A stretch of 64,000 nt of DNA, from assembly GCA_958298945.1 (NCBI GenBank), contig OY282609.1, positions 35,871,212 to 35,935,211 of the forward strand, in the 5' to 3' direction. The DNA comes from Atherix ibis (taxonomy: Eukaryota; Arthropoda; Insecta; Diptera; Athericidae). The translations under genes were made by a program, and so were the position numbers. Under the pieces are notes generated by a model. It saw nothing but the letters and a program-made list of their open reading frames with translations. It had not been told where the DNA came from and ran no database searches. Below are positions 24,861 through 35,494 of the stretch, in pieces (the first letter of the stretch is position 1; the number at the start of each line of letters is the position of its first letter).

Positions 24861-25439
24861 TATTTTCGATACATCTACGCTTTTCTGTCCACACATCTTG
24901 AAATAACCTCTTTTTTTATTTATTTCAGTACGTAGTAATTATTTAGCTGCGTTACTATAATTATGTCACTATTCTAGTGCTACTTAACATGTGCTATAAC
25001 TGTAACTGACACACAATTGACAGAACGACACGCGCATCCAATAACGGTAAAATTTGTTCGGACAATGTCGCTGTATTCCGCCTACTATCATTACTGCAAC
25101 TTTGTATAGAAGATATAAGATACATAAGCACTTATGTATATAACCGCCCAATTGTAATTGGGCTACTATTACGAGTACCAACTACGGCTTCAAATTTAAA
25201 TGCATGGAAATCAATGCCGCGACACTAATTTCGATAATGTAAATACTGGCCTATAATATTAATAATTAACGAAATAAAATAGTTATGTCGATCACATATG
25301 TGTAGACAGTTATTCAGAATAATGATTCTATGCCTACTTCTTGTTTGTGTGGTAATTGCTGTAGGAAAAACTGATCGGGATTTTATATTAGTTCCGTCAA
25401 AACTCCAATCTCAATTCTATCAAAAATCGGACGAAAATA
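24861..25439. other. spacer including left copy of a direct repeat
   Basis: No gene was recognised. 25243-25395 is one copy of a direct repeat; the other is at 26748-26925, on the far side of DD41D copy C. Shared strings include TAATATTAATAATTAAC, ACAGTTATTCAGAA and CTTGTTTGTGTGGTAATTGC. Confidence 0.6.
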
Positions 25440-26743
25440 CAGGGTGGTCTATCTAGCAGGTGCAAATTTAAAAGTTGCATTTGAAAAAGTAATTTAAAAA
25501 AAAACTGGTGTATATTTTTTTCAAATTTCCGGTTTTATTAGAAAGATTGAACCTTGAAATTTAAGATTCGCTCGACCCAATTTTTCAGAACATTTTCGAT
25601 TGTCTGGGCTTGACAATCTCTTTAATGGCAACTTTGATTTCGTGTTTCAAGGCCTCAATTGTCTCTGGATGGCTTGCGTAACATTTATCCTAAACGGCTT
25701 CCCACAGAAAATAATCCAACGGGCTCAAATCACAGCTCCGAGGCGGCCAATTGATATCAGAATTTCGGCTGATTATTCGGTTTTCGAAAGCAGTGCCCAA
25801 AAGTTGGATTGTTACGTTGGCTGTGTGGCAAGTGGCCCCGTCCTGTTGAAACTATGTCATTCTCTTCAACTTTGGGAAACAAACATTCGTTGAGCATGCC
25901 ACGATAGCGGCTCCTTCATCGTTTTCGAAGAAAAACGGGCCTTTGCATTCGTTGAGCATGCCATTGACCGTAACGGCGGCTCCTTCATCGTTTTCGAAGA
26001 AAAACGGGCCAATGATGCCTCCAGTCCAAAATCCGCACCAAACCATGACTCGTTGTGGCTGCGTCGGCTTTTCCATAGTGACGTATGGATTTTCTGAGCC
26101 CCAGATGCGATAATTTTGTTTGTTGACATACCCACCGAGGTGGAAATGGGCCTCATCCGAAAAGATAATTTTTCGGTAAAAATGCTCATCTTCGGCCAAT
26201 TGATCTTGAGACCATTGGGCAAACCGAAAACGTATCGGATGGTCATGCGGCTTTAGTTGTTGGACTAATTGAACTTTGTAAGCTTTCATACCGAGGGCTT
26301 TGTGCAAAATTCTCAACAGAGAAGTGCGAGAAATGTTCAATTCCTGGGAACTGTGACGAGTTGATGTTGATGGATGATCACTGACATTTTCAGCAACGGC
26401 GGGAACATTCTCGGTCGTACGCACTGTCTTAGAGCGGGAACGATTTGCTTTGGCAACCAACAAACCAGTTTCGCGAACTCGCTTCACGAATTTGCCCGCA
26501 AATTCACGTGATGGCATTCGATCTTTACTCATTTTTTTTAAAAATTTCTGACAATTTGGGTTGAAGACTCACATCTTTGGAAGTAAGTTCTCAATATTTC
26601 CCATTTTTCTTCAAGCGTATGGATTACCATTTCGTAAAATCCAGACTTTCAACTAACAATCTGTCAATTCGTGATGACATTTAACACTCAAGTACTTCAA
26701 ATAAATAGTGGTTCAAAATGCAACCGCTAGATGGACCACCCTG
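25440..26743 (-). mobile_element. DD41D mariner, copy C
   Basis: Ends CAGGGTGGTCTATCTAGC (left) and CAGGGTGGTCCATCTAGC (right, inward), with TA at 25438-25439 and 26744-26745. Length 1304 bp. Same family as copy D (43444-44745). A direct repeat of about 150-180 bp brackets the insertion. Confidence 0.9.
25561..26630 (-). pseudogene. DD41D mariner transposase with internal duplication
   Basis: Start ATG at 26630 (MVIHTLEEKWEILRTYFQRC). One extra T near 26538 shifts the frame ahead of MSKDRMPSREFAGKFVKRVR. The open block 26532-25852 carries the helix-turn-helix region (ELNISRTSLLRILHKALGM) and the first catalytic box IFSDEAHFHLGGYVNKQN. A 62-69-bp tandem duplication repeats GPFFFENDEGAA. The second catalytic box DGATCHTANVTIQLLG and RSC-DLSPLDY-type sequence lie further on in another frame. 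About 54 bp of C-terminal coding sequence present in copy D are deleted near 25566. Inactive. Confidence 0.85.
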
Positions 26744-27382
26744 TATGTACTAGCCTGTAATATTAATAATTAACAAAAATATTAAAGACTAGTACAAATA
26801 TAAGGGGGAAGAAATAGAAATAGTTATTTCGATCACATAGACAGTTATTCAGAAGAATGATTTTAAGCATACTCTTGTTTGTGTGGTAATTGCTGCAGGA
26901 AAAACTGATCAGGATTTTACATTAGTCTTAATTCTATCGAAAATGTGAGGAAAATAGTAGGAGAGAACTATTGTCCCATAATGAAGAGCTATAGAATGAC
27001 TGCCATTCTATATCGAAAATTAATAAGGAGCTTGAAACATGCTAGCAGCATCAGCGAAAAAACAAGAAATTCAGCACTAGTCATATACAGACAGGATACA
27101 ACATATTCGAAGGAGTTAAATCGTGTTCTAATAAGATAGAAGTTTGCGAAGGGCTGGTGGCAGCCAAAAGATCCTATTTCAGTCATTGTATGTTATTTTA
27201 CTTGAAACATCTGACTCCCTGGATCCTCCGAGGAATATTAGTTCCCCTACGTAAAAATGAATGATTCCGAAGTCTATTTAATCTATTATGGGTCGTTGAT
27301 AAAATTACGCTCGATGAGTTGTGATAGCCGTAACACGCAATGCGCATGGATGAGAAGGTCCCAGCTCATATAGTGATCGCAC

Positions 27383-27553
27383 TTATGGTATGAGAAGATC
27401 TGGATAGATCCTGGCTTCTATGAACCAATGGATATCACAGTTTTTAATCCTGACGAACGTGATGACTTTGCCGCGAAACTGGTACATCTGGAATTGTTTC
27501 ATTCAACAGATAAGTACCAGACACCTAGTTGTTGGTTGATTTATGATAAATAA
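27383..27553 (+). other. coding-like open segment, possible last exon
   Basis: The frame LWYEKIWIDPGFYEPMDITV continues through FNPDERDDFAAKLVHLELFH to TAA 27551-27553. AATAAA (27549-27554) overlaps the stop. Composition is clearly less AT-rich than its surroundings, and the peptide is diverse and hydrophilic. I do not recognise the protein, and upstream stops mean an acceptor must lie just before or within it. It could equally be a decayed transposon or gene fragment. Confidence 0.3.
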
Positions 27554-27555
27554 AG

Positions 27556-29553
27556 GATTTTTTATACCAAAATATAAGATTTTTTTACATTTTATCTACC
27601 TGTCAAGTATAATTATGAATATAAAAATAGTTTGAGGCTAGAATTCATATCATAAATATTGTTGGAGTATAAAAAAGCTTTAAAAATAGATTAATATGTT
27701 TTTCAGTGTTTAAAAATAAATAACGAAGGACAATTCCTCAATTTTCACTCTATAAGTATTTTTTTTTTACTTGGAGAAAATCGAAAACTGTTTCGCTGTA
27801 TATTCAGAAATGCAATATGCAAATTTTATTTATCACATAAAACCAGACTATCGAAAAATTCATTTGATGACGAGATTTGGAAAAGTTGAAAATCCTCTTA
27901 ACGCTTACCTACCACACAAGCCAATAAGACTTTTGCCGAGTTTATTAAATTTATGAGGTTAGGAAGTAAAGGTCTCTATATATCCTTGCAAACTGATATT
28001 AAGAGGTAGTGCGAATTGGTGGTTTGGGCTTTCATCCTGTATACAAAACCAATGGTTTAATTTTTCACCAATGGTTTGTACACAGTTTATTCTAGAGAGC
28101 TGTTTTTTGTCATTGCAAAAATATTTATAAAAGAAAGAAAAAGTACACCGAAATTTGAAAACTTTTGCCATTTCCGATTTAATGTATTTGACTCTTTTTC
28201 TTCTTCTCTTCAGATTGTCATATTACTGCTTTACAAAAACTTTTCCGGTTTAAATCATAGTTAGCAGAACTTTAAAAAATCGAATTTATATATATTTTCA
28301 ATTTCGAATATTTCACATTTTTATCTTAACCTACCTTTATATACACATATGGTATGTACGATTGCACATGAGGTATGAGCACTCCCACATAGTCTGCTAC
28401 ACGTATTTGCACATACTTTATAAAAATGGAAGAAAAAAACAATTCTATTTTTTATGGTAATATTTTTACAAACTTTACTGTTGATTCTATCGTTTTTAAG
28501 AGGTTTTTATTTAGTTGACTAGAGCTGAAAAAAACGAACATTTACTTTAATGGTAATATTCAAGTTTTAATATTTATTTCAATATTTGGCGAAATTTTCC
28601 CATAAAATTTCAAATATAATCGAGTCCTCATAATCGTTTAAGGTATTTCTAAAAGCGTATAAAGTACTTTATAATATTTTCACTTCTCTCTTTTCACTCG
28701 TTAACAATGTATAAAAATGTTCAAATCTACACTCGTAACGTTTGTATGGTATTCAAATCCATTTTGAGCTCAGACTCTGAAAAGTTTATAGAAATTTAAT
28801 CATGTAAGCTAAGCATCTGCTTAAAAATGAGTTTTAAATACCCATTTACATAGCATTTATAATCCGTATTTATAAGACTGATCTTTATAATATTGATTTT
28901 TGATGTACTATAATATTTTGATTTTTTTCTTCAAGTTTAATTTTATAACCCTATAAAAATTTATATAGTGAGGAACATTGATTATTATCAATAGTATACA
29001 CATAGTTACCTAAAAGTGATATTAATCTTTGTGACTATATTTTAATTTATATTAGGGATAATTTTAAAAAACTAATATCCAATTTTTTTTGGTTATTCAA
29101 TTCGTCCAATCAGCCTTTCCAAGCGTATCCCATAAAATGTTTTACCTAAAATTATAGCGGTTGCCTTACTAATCGGCAGTGTGAGCTTAAATTTCTCGTA
29201 CGGATATTGTTTATATGTTAAACTCATTACCGTGAATATTAAAGAATCCCTTTTTTCGTCTCTGATAACATTTAAAAACGCGATTGCATTCCCATTTTAT
29301 TGCTGCTTTTGATGGTTGTGACCAGTTAAGGTATCTATCTGGCGTTGGCTTTTAACAAAGGCAGCATTAGGCACTTTAGAAATACTTACAGCAGGTGTAA
29401 AAATTATATTTATTTATATTAATGATAGGAAGATGAATATTTTTATTTCCTTTTTCTACTCTCGATCCTGTACATCAGCACTCTGGTTCATCGGTAGGTC
29501 ATTGTTTAACTAAGGATACTTCCAACATTCAGCCTGCTGGGGCTACTGCTACA
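27556..29553. other. AT-rich spacer with one tiny exon candidate
   Basis: Mostly stop-rich A/T. On the minus strand, 29373-29297 reads PNAAFVKSQRQIDTLTGHNH and then QKQQ-stop, with AATAAA overlapping the stop. An AG lies at the upstream edge. It is too short to call a gene. Confidence 0.45.
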
Positions 29554-29623
29554 TGCAATCACGGTGTGTCCCAAAAATAACCGTATAAAAATAAGTATAC
29601 TATATTTTTAAAGTATAAATATA

Positions 29624-30905
29624 CGAGGGTCGTTCAATAAGTCCTTAGAAAATCCTAAGAAATTGACACTACGTCGGTAAAGATTTTTGTAAGTAGCATT
29701 ATCGACAGGAAAGCTGTCAAAATTTCAGCTCGATCCATAGCGTAGGTCAATTTCTATCGTCGATTAAAGTTAACGACATTTATTTGTGCATAACAATGGA
29801 AAAAAGCGAGTTTAGTGCTGTCATCAAACATCTCCATTTGAAAGGCTTAAGCCCGAAAGAAATCAAAGCCGAGTTGGATGCAGTTCATGGCACATCTGCA
29901 CCTATGTTTGTGACGGTTTACAATTGGGTTAATGAATTTAAACGTGGCCGTTCATCCACAAAAGATGAACATCGTTCAGGACGCCCAGTTGAGGTGTCTA
30001 CTCCTGAAAGCATCGACAAAATGCACGATCTGATTTTGAACGATCGGCGAATTAAAGTGCGAGAATTAGTTGAGGCCACGGGGATATCACAAGGTACAGT
30101 CGCTTCAATTTTGCATGAAAAATTGTCTGTGAAAAAAATTTCGGCAAGATGGGTGCCGCGTTTGCTCTCAGAGGAGAATAAGCGCAATCGTGTAGTGGAC
30201 TCTGAGGCTATGTTGACTCTCTTTCATCGCAATTCTGCCGAATTCCTTCGTCGATATGTCACTGTGGACGAAACCTGGATACACTACTACACTCCAGAAA
30301 CGAAGAGACAGTCATCACAGTGGATTTTCAAGGGTGAACGGGCTCCGAAGAAGGCAAAAACTGTGCCATCGGCCGGCAAGGTGATGGCCACGGTCTTTTG
30401 GGATTCGCAGGGCATCATTTTTATCGACAACTTGGAAAATGGAAAAACAATAACAGGAGCGTATTATGCGTCGTTATTGCAACGGTTGAGCGAGGAAATC
30501 AAAGAGAAACGCCCCCATCTGAAGAAGAAAAAAATCCTCTTGCATCAGGACAATGCGCGTGTACACACCTGCGCTGTTTCCATGGCCAAAATTGTGGAAT
30601 TGAGAATGGAATTGTTGCAGCATCCCGCTTATTCACCAGATTTGGCCCCGGTGACTATTTTCTTTTCCCCAATCTGAAGAAATGGCTTGGCGGACGACGG
30701 TTCACTTCCAACGAGGACGTCATTGCTCAAACGGATGAGTATTTTGCATAACTTCCGAAATCCTATTTTTTGGACGGGATAAAAATTTTGGATAAACGGT
30801 TGGAAAAGTGTATAGAGCTAAAAGGAGATTATGTTGAAAAATAAATTTTTTTTTTAAAAACAGTTTTTTTCCATCTTTTTCTAAGGACTTATTGAACGAC
30901 CCTCG
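29624..30905 (+). mobile_element. mariner inserted in the left TIR of the long-TIR element
   Basis: Perfect 29-bp inverted ends (CGAGGGTCGTTCAATAAGTC at both termini) with TA at 29622-29623 and 30906-30907. Length 1282 bp. Identical ends and only two obvious lesions in the gene suggest a young insertion, later than the host element. Confidence 0.95.
29796..30844 (+). pseudogene. mariner transposase, one frameshift and one nonsense codon
   Basis: ATG 29796 gives MEKSEFSAVIKHLHLKGLSP. An in-frame non-ATG extension to 29784 is not homologous. First catalytic Asp at residue 158 (TVDETW), second in LLHQDNARVH. Near 30650 one base appears deleted: SPDLAP then shifts, and the other frame resumes at DYFLFPNLKKWLGG, so the third Asp codon is present but out of frame. 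TAA at 30749-30751 interrupts EYFA-LPKSYF. Coding homology ends KCIELKGDYVEK-stop at 30844. Mellifera/irritans-like by motif; subfamily uncertain. Confidence 0.9.
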
Positions 30906-31084
30906 TACTTTATATTTAAATCATACAACGTGCAGCGCCATCTATTGAAAGGATACTTTCATTCTCTTTTAAACGCACCAAAATTCACGCAAATCGGATG
31001 ATAGATGTGAAAGTTACAGCCATTTCAACAAAAGAAAAAGTGTACTAATGTTACAAAGCAAAAATGGCTGGGATATTATCATAA

Positions 31085-31500
31085 AATGCTCCTTTCATCT
31101 TGGTTTTCAGTTTCGGAAATAGAAAATAGTCACATGGTGATAGATCAGACGAATACGGAGGGTGATTGATGAGAGAAATCCGCATTTTCATCAAAAATTC
31201 GTTCACTTTTTTGGTCTTCATTTAATTGATGTGGAACAAATCGCGCACAGACTTTTCTTTTACTTAACTAATCTTCAGTTAAAATTCTCCAAATAGTGTT
31301 TTTACTCATATTTAATTCCTCAGCCAACATTCTCGTAGTAAAATTTGCATCGATACCAATGATTTCACGGACTTTTTCCACCAATTCAGTACGATTACAC
31401 TAGCTTCTGGACGACCTGGCCTTAGGTCGTCCTTTATATGCTCACGACCATTTTTAAATCGTGTAAACCACCATAAACTTTTTTCATCAATTCGTATGTC
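31085..31500 (-). pseudogene. mariner-type transposase fragments of the long-TIR element
   Basis: The upstream minus-strand piece reads WWFTRFKNGREHIKDDLRPG, then VREIIGIDANFTTRMLAEEL and MSKNTIWRILTED (helix-turn-helix). It is followed by KVCARFVPHQLNED. The sequence then jumps to VNEFLMKMRISLINHPPYSS and DLSPCDYFLFPKLKTKMKG, the third catalytic region. The segment holding catalytic Asp 1 and 2 is deleted. The stretch at 58.7 kb (VWIIHHDNTSCHMA) may be related. Confidence 0.7.
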
Positions 31501-31949
31501 TCAGCGAATTTTTTTTTAAGTTTAACACAAAATTTTATATTTGCTCTTTTTTGTTTTGTAACATTAGCACACTTTTTCTTTTATTAAAATGGCTGTAACT
31601 TTCACAGCTGTCATCCGATTTACATGAATTTAAGTGCGTTTGAAAGAGGATGAATGTATCTATTTAATGCTATTAATTCAATAGATGGCGCTGCATATTG
31701 TATGATTTAAAAATAAGTTCGGTTATTTTTGGAACACACTGTGCAATCATCTAACACTCAGATGACCACCATCTGCTACTCTCCACTGTATCGTCTATTG
31801 TTTGTTTTTTTTATTAATTTTTTTTTTATAAATGGTTTTTTCCGTAATTTTATTTAAACTGTATTTTGTAAATCAACGGTCTATGGTATTATTTTGACTA
31901 ACACTGCATATCATCGATATTTTAATGGGCGACTTAGACGCTCAGATCA

Positions 31950-32705
31950 AGCAATAAACCGCCTTGTTGCCAATTTTATACAATGACAATAAGGAAACTT
32001 TCCGTTGCCGGAAGACGACATACGGCGCACATGGATGAAAATATTGAATGTGTACGGGAGAGTATGTAAAAAATTATTGTATATAAACATTAACAAAAAG
32101 ATGTTCGACACAACTTGGGACTATCATGAAGGTCGCTGCAGAGAAAATTGTGAACTTTACGGTTGTGCCAATAAATAGCTAGAATTGAAGCTAACAGATT
32201 ACCACGAACGGTTTGATTATGACATTTATATCCGAAATGATAATTGGCCCATATTTCTTTCAATTGAAGACGGTAAATAGTGATCAATATCGGACGATGT
32301 TGTAACATACCAGCTATGGAAAACCATCCAACTCTGTGATTCCAATAAGATGGAGTCACAGCACATTCTGCAAGGCCCTCAATGGCTCTGTTAAATAATA
32401 TATTTGGCAATAAGCGATTCCAATTGGCCTCCGCGTTCTATGAATTTAACCGCTTCTAACTGTTTTCTTTGGGTATATTTATACTTAGTGTACGTTAGTA
32501 AGTCAAAAACCATTTTCCAATTAAAAACATTATACCTGAACGAAAATAATATTCTTTAAAAATAATGAATATTATTTTTCATAAATAAACGAAAATATAT
32601 TCCCCATTAATAAAATATATTTATAAAAAAAAATAAAAATAATAGATATCGCTTAAATAAAAATATTATAAGGAATTCAAACAATAATGTTTATTTTCCA
32701 CCTCC
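31950..32705 (+). pseudogene. DD41D-type mariner relic, copy F
   Basis: Closely matches the relic at 50074-51025, including VANFIQ, the GRRRTAHVDENIERVRE-type segment, and a second catalytic region readable as FQ-stop-DGVTAHSARPSMALLN. The third site reads LTASNCFLWVYL, so the acidic residue is Asn here. All frames are broken, and the segment that should carry the first catalytic site is missing. It ends around a long C-run (32703-32713). Confidence 0.6.
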
Positions 32706-33363
32706 CCCCCCCCTGCGTATAGACCATTTTCTGAAAATTCCTCATACAACAGTATTGCACTACAATCATAATATTGTTTTTCTGCTCACAAAATCAAAAA
32801 CAATATTTTTTTTTGTAGAGATAATGCGTTTTCTAAATGTTCCTTACGAAAGGATGTGACCCAAGCAAACTGAACCGAACCGTTTATAGGAAAATACACT
32901 TTAAAGTACATTAAGAGGAACGTACATGAAAAAGAAGAATTTCTTTCAATTCGAGACGGAGCAGATTTTTTCCCAATCTTTGTAAATCAACAGGTAGTTG
33001 GATTTTCCAACGAAATTTGTGTTTGGAAGAGAACAAAAATTACAGCTGTATTAAATTTGCATCACTAATAATTTTTTGGATTTACAGGAGCTATAATATC
33101 ATGTCTACGTTGTCATAGGATTCATTTACATGAAAATAAGCATTATGGTTTCTAACAGAATAAAAAACTCGATTAACTTCAATAACAACATCATTCAGTA
33201 AATGAAAATTAAAGATATCGTCCCCAGTAATCTTTATCGTGACCACATAGGCTAATACTATATAGCATTAGATTTTAATGTTACGAAATATGGTAGAAAA
33301 GTAATGAAACTATTTCTTTTTCCAACTATTTTATTTTATTATTATTAATCACTGTTATCCTTT

Positions 33364-33471
33364 TCAGAGTAGTTCCTTTGGGCGGCTATACATCGGTGGA
33401 TGTTCCATCGCTTCAACTGCAATCGCCTTCAGCTCTTCGGTTATAGCGCCTTGGATATAATCAAACTTATT
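33364..33471 (-). pseudogene. Tc1/mariner transposase C-terminal scrap
   Basis: Minus-strand frame NKFDYIQGAITEELKAIAVE then AMEHPPMYSRPKELL-stop. The pattern AI.EE(L/I)..I resembles the C-terminal helix of Tc1/mariner proteins. It is isolated, with no recognisable ends, so it could also be a chance or host coding patch. Confidence 0.35.
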
Positions 33472-33621
33472 TTTTGTTACAAAAAAACTCACACGGACTT
33501 AGCTCATATGAATATAAAAAAGGTAACTCTCCTTTATACCTCCTAATACTTCCACACGCCTGATATACCATAACATTATAAGGATATTCATAATTCCCTT
33601 AGCTCAAGTGTTAAAAACATA

Positions 33622-34885
33622 TTGGTTGTTCGGAAAGTAATTTCGTTTTTTTTATAAAAATGAAAAACGATTTTCTTATAGCGAACTAATATTTTATTCA
33701 ATTAAATATTATCCAGTCTGATCCAATTACCCTTTGCCATCTTTCTGGCAGTAGCACGATTCCACGCTCATACAATTTTTGTTCTTTGCAGTCAAAAAAA
33801 CTGATCCAACTGATTTTTGACTTCTTCATTTGAATTAAACGTTTTGACGTCTAAAAAATTTTGTAGAGGTACAAATGATAATTGGAAGGTGCTAAGTCTG
33901 GAGAGTATGGTGGGTGTGACAGTATATCCCATCCAAGCTCTAAAAGCTTTTGCCAAGTGGTCAAACTTGTATGTGGTTTCGCATTATCCTGTTGGAACAC
34001 TATACTTTTCCTATTGACCAATTCTGGACTTTTTTCTTTAAGTGAATCATTCAATTTGTCCAACTGATGACAGTACTTTTCGGAATTGATCGTTTTGTTG
34101 CTCGGTAGAAGCTCAAAATAAACGATTTCTTTGAAATCCCACCAAACAGATAACATAACCTTTTTTGATGAATATTGGCTTTCGAAGTGCTTTGAGCCAG
34201 TTCATCTTTTCTACGCCAGGATCTTTTGCGCTTAACATTGTTGTAGACAACCCATTTCTCGTCCCAAAAATGGATTATTTTCTTAGCGTTTGAGAAGCAA
34301 ATCACAAACGTCAATTCGACGACACAAATTTTTTTCCGTAAGAAGATGAGGAAGCCATTTGTCGAACTTTAAGATTAAACCTAGCCGTTTCAAATGATCA
34401 TGAACAGTTAAATTCGATAAATTTAATCCCTCAGCAATCTTACGAGTTGTTATTCGTCGGTTTGCATCAATTAATGTCTTTATTGTGTCTTCATCAGCTT
34501 CAACTGGCCTTCCAGAAAGTGGTGCATCTTCGAAATCGAAATTGCCGGATCGAAATTTTGCAAACCAGTTTTGGCACTGGCGCTCACTTAACACATCTTC
34601 TCCATACACATTGGATAATTTTTTTCTTGCTTGAACAGCATTTTTATCTTTTCTATAGTAAAAAAAGTAAAATATGCCGAAAATGCTGTTTTTCACTTTC
34701 CATATTTAAAAGGGTATCAACCAAAAACTACTGTGCAGAATCAATCGTATTTTTTCACAAGCAAGCCTTGCTATGATGTCAGCTGTCAAAATACATAGGA
34801 TTATGCAGCTTAAGTGTGAAGTTGGTTGTGATAAAATACAATTAAGTACTCTATTGGGACCAAAATTACTTTCTGAACAACCCAA
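33622..34885 (-). mobile_element. cecropia-like mariner, second copy
   Basis: Ends TTGGTTGTTCGGAAAGTAAT (left) and TTGGGTTGTTCAGAAAGTAA (right, inward), TA at 33620-33621 and 34886-34887. Length 1264 bp. Same family as 3439-4701, inverted relative to it. Confidence 0.88.
33694..34703 (-). pseudogene. cecropia-like mariner transposase, decayed
   Basis: ATG at 34703 (MESEKQHFRHILLF) with an extra T soon after, shifting the frame. The block 34696-34283 covers the DNA-binding half (SERQCQNWFAKFRSGNFDFE, TTRKIAEGLNLSNLTVHDHL). A small deletion shifts the frame just before DEKWVVYNNVKRKRSW (first Asp). The block 34156-33851 has FQQDNAKPHTS (second Asp) and PPYSPDLAPSNYHL, so the third Asp is Asn. 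Stop codons follow, and DQTG-TAA matches the premature stop in the 3.6 kb copy. Inactive. Confidence 0.85.
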
Positions 34886-34887
34886 TA

Positions 34888-35341
34888 TAAAAAAAAATTA
34901 CAGAAATACATTCTTCTGACAAAAAACTCGTTCATGTACGTGTAGATAGTCGGGCGGCAGGGTGGAACGTTATCATAATTACAATCAAAATATTTATTTT
35001 TTTTACATTGTTTTAATTTGAATTTTTTTTAAATCTCTTTATTAACTAAATATACACAATAACATTATTATGATTATTTCTATTTATTAAGTTTATGCGT
35101 GAAAATTCTATTTTATTAAGTACTCTGCACACTCTCCTATAATCGCACTCTCGGCCAAGTCTCAAAATCCGTATACCGACCGACCTCCGACGCTTCCTCC
35201 CAGCGGAATGTACAGTAGTAATCAATATTCTCTAATATATATAAAGTGTGAAAAAGCAGCTTTAATTGCGGTGCATTCATTCTTAATTCCATCGGCTGAA
35301 TCACACTACCAGGGCCAACAAAAAAACTTTAATTATGCATA
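34888..35341. other. spacer
   Basis: AT-rich except 35130-35220, which is more mixed but gives no recognisable frame. AACTTTAATTATGCATATA at about 35326 recurs about 41 bp downstream at the edge of the mini-element. Confidence 0.5.
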
Positions 35342-35343
35342 TA

Positions 35344-35436
35344 TCGGGTTATAGTTATTAAAATGAACTTTAATTATGCATATAGCGGGTATACAACTCA
35401 CACTTAAAAGTGTCAAGTTGCTATTGAAAAACCCGA
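35344..35436. repeat. 93-bp mini-element with a DD41D copy A end
   Basis: Begins TCGGGTTATAG, ends ...TTGAAAAACCCGA, with TA at 35342-35343 and 35437-35438. Its right 36 bp match the terminus of DD41D copy A (3268-3303) exactly. It looks like an internally deleted, non-coding derivative (MITE-like) or a solo end. Confidence 0.55.
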
Positions 35437-35494
35437 TATATCCTCAAATAATATATATGAAATTATTTCTTTTCATCCTTGTTAGTCCAACATA

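Larger units (their letters stand above)
29562..31741 (-). mobile_element. long-TIR mariner-type element, internally deleted, hosting a second mariner
   Basis: Outer ends read CGGTGTGTCCCAAAAATAAC (left) and CAGTGTGTTCCAAAAATAAC (right, inward). Similarity between the arms runs about 200 bp once the nested mariner is removed; both include CAGCGCCATCTATTGAA and GTGAAAGTTACAGCCATTT. TGCAATCA occurs immediately outside each end (29554-29561, 31742-31749), so the apparent target duplication is 8 bp rather than TA. The interior encodes fragments of a mariner-type transposase. Confidence 0.7.

Noticed and set aside
32703..32713. C-run as a regulatory or G-quadruplex site
   Set aside because: A single homopolymer run at the edge of a relic; no four-tract pattern.
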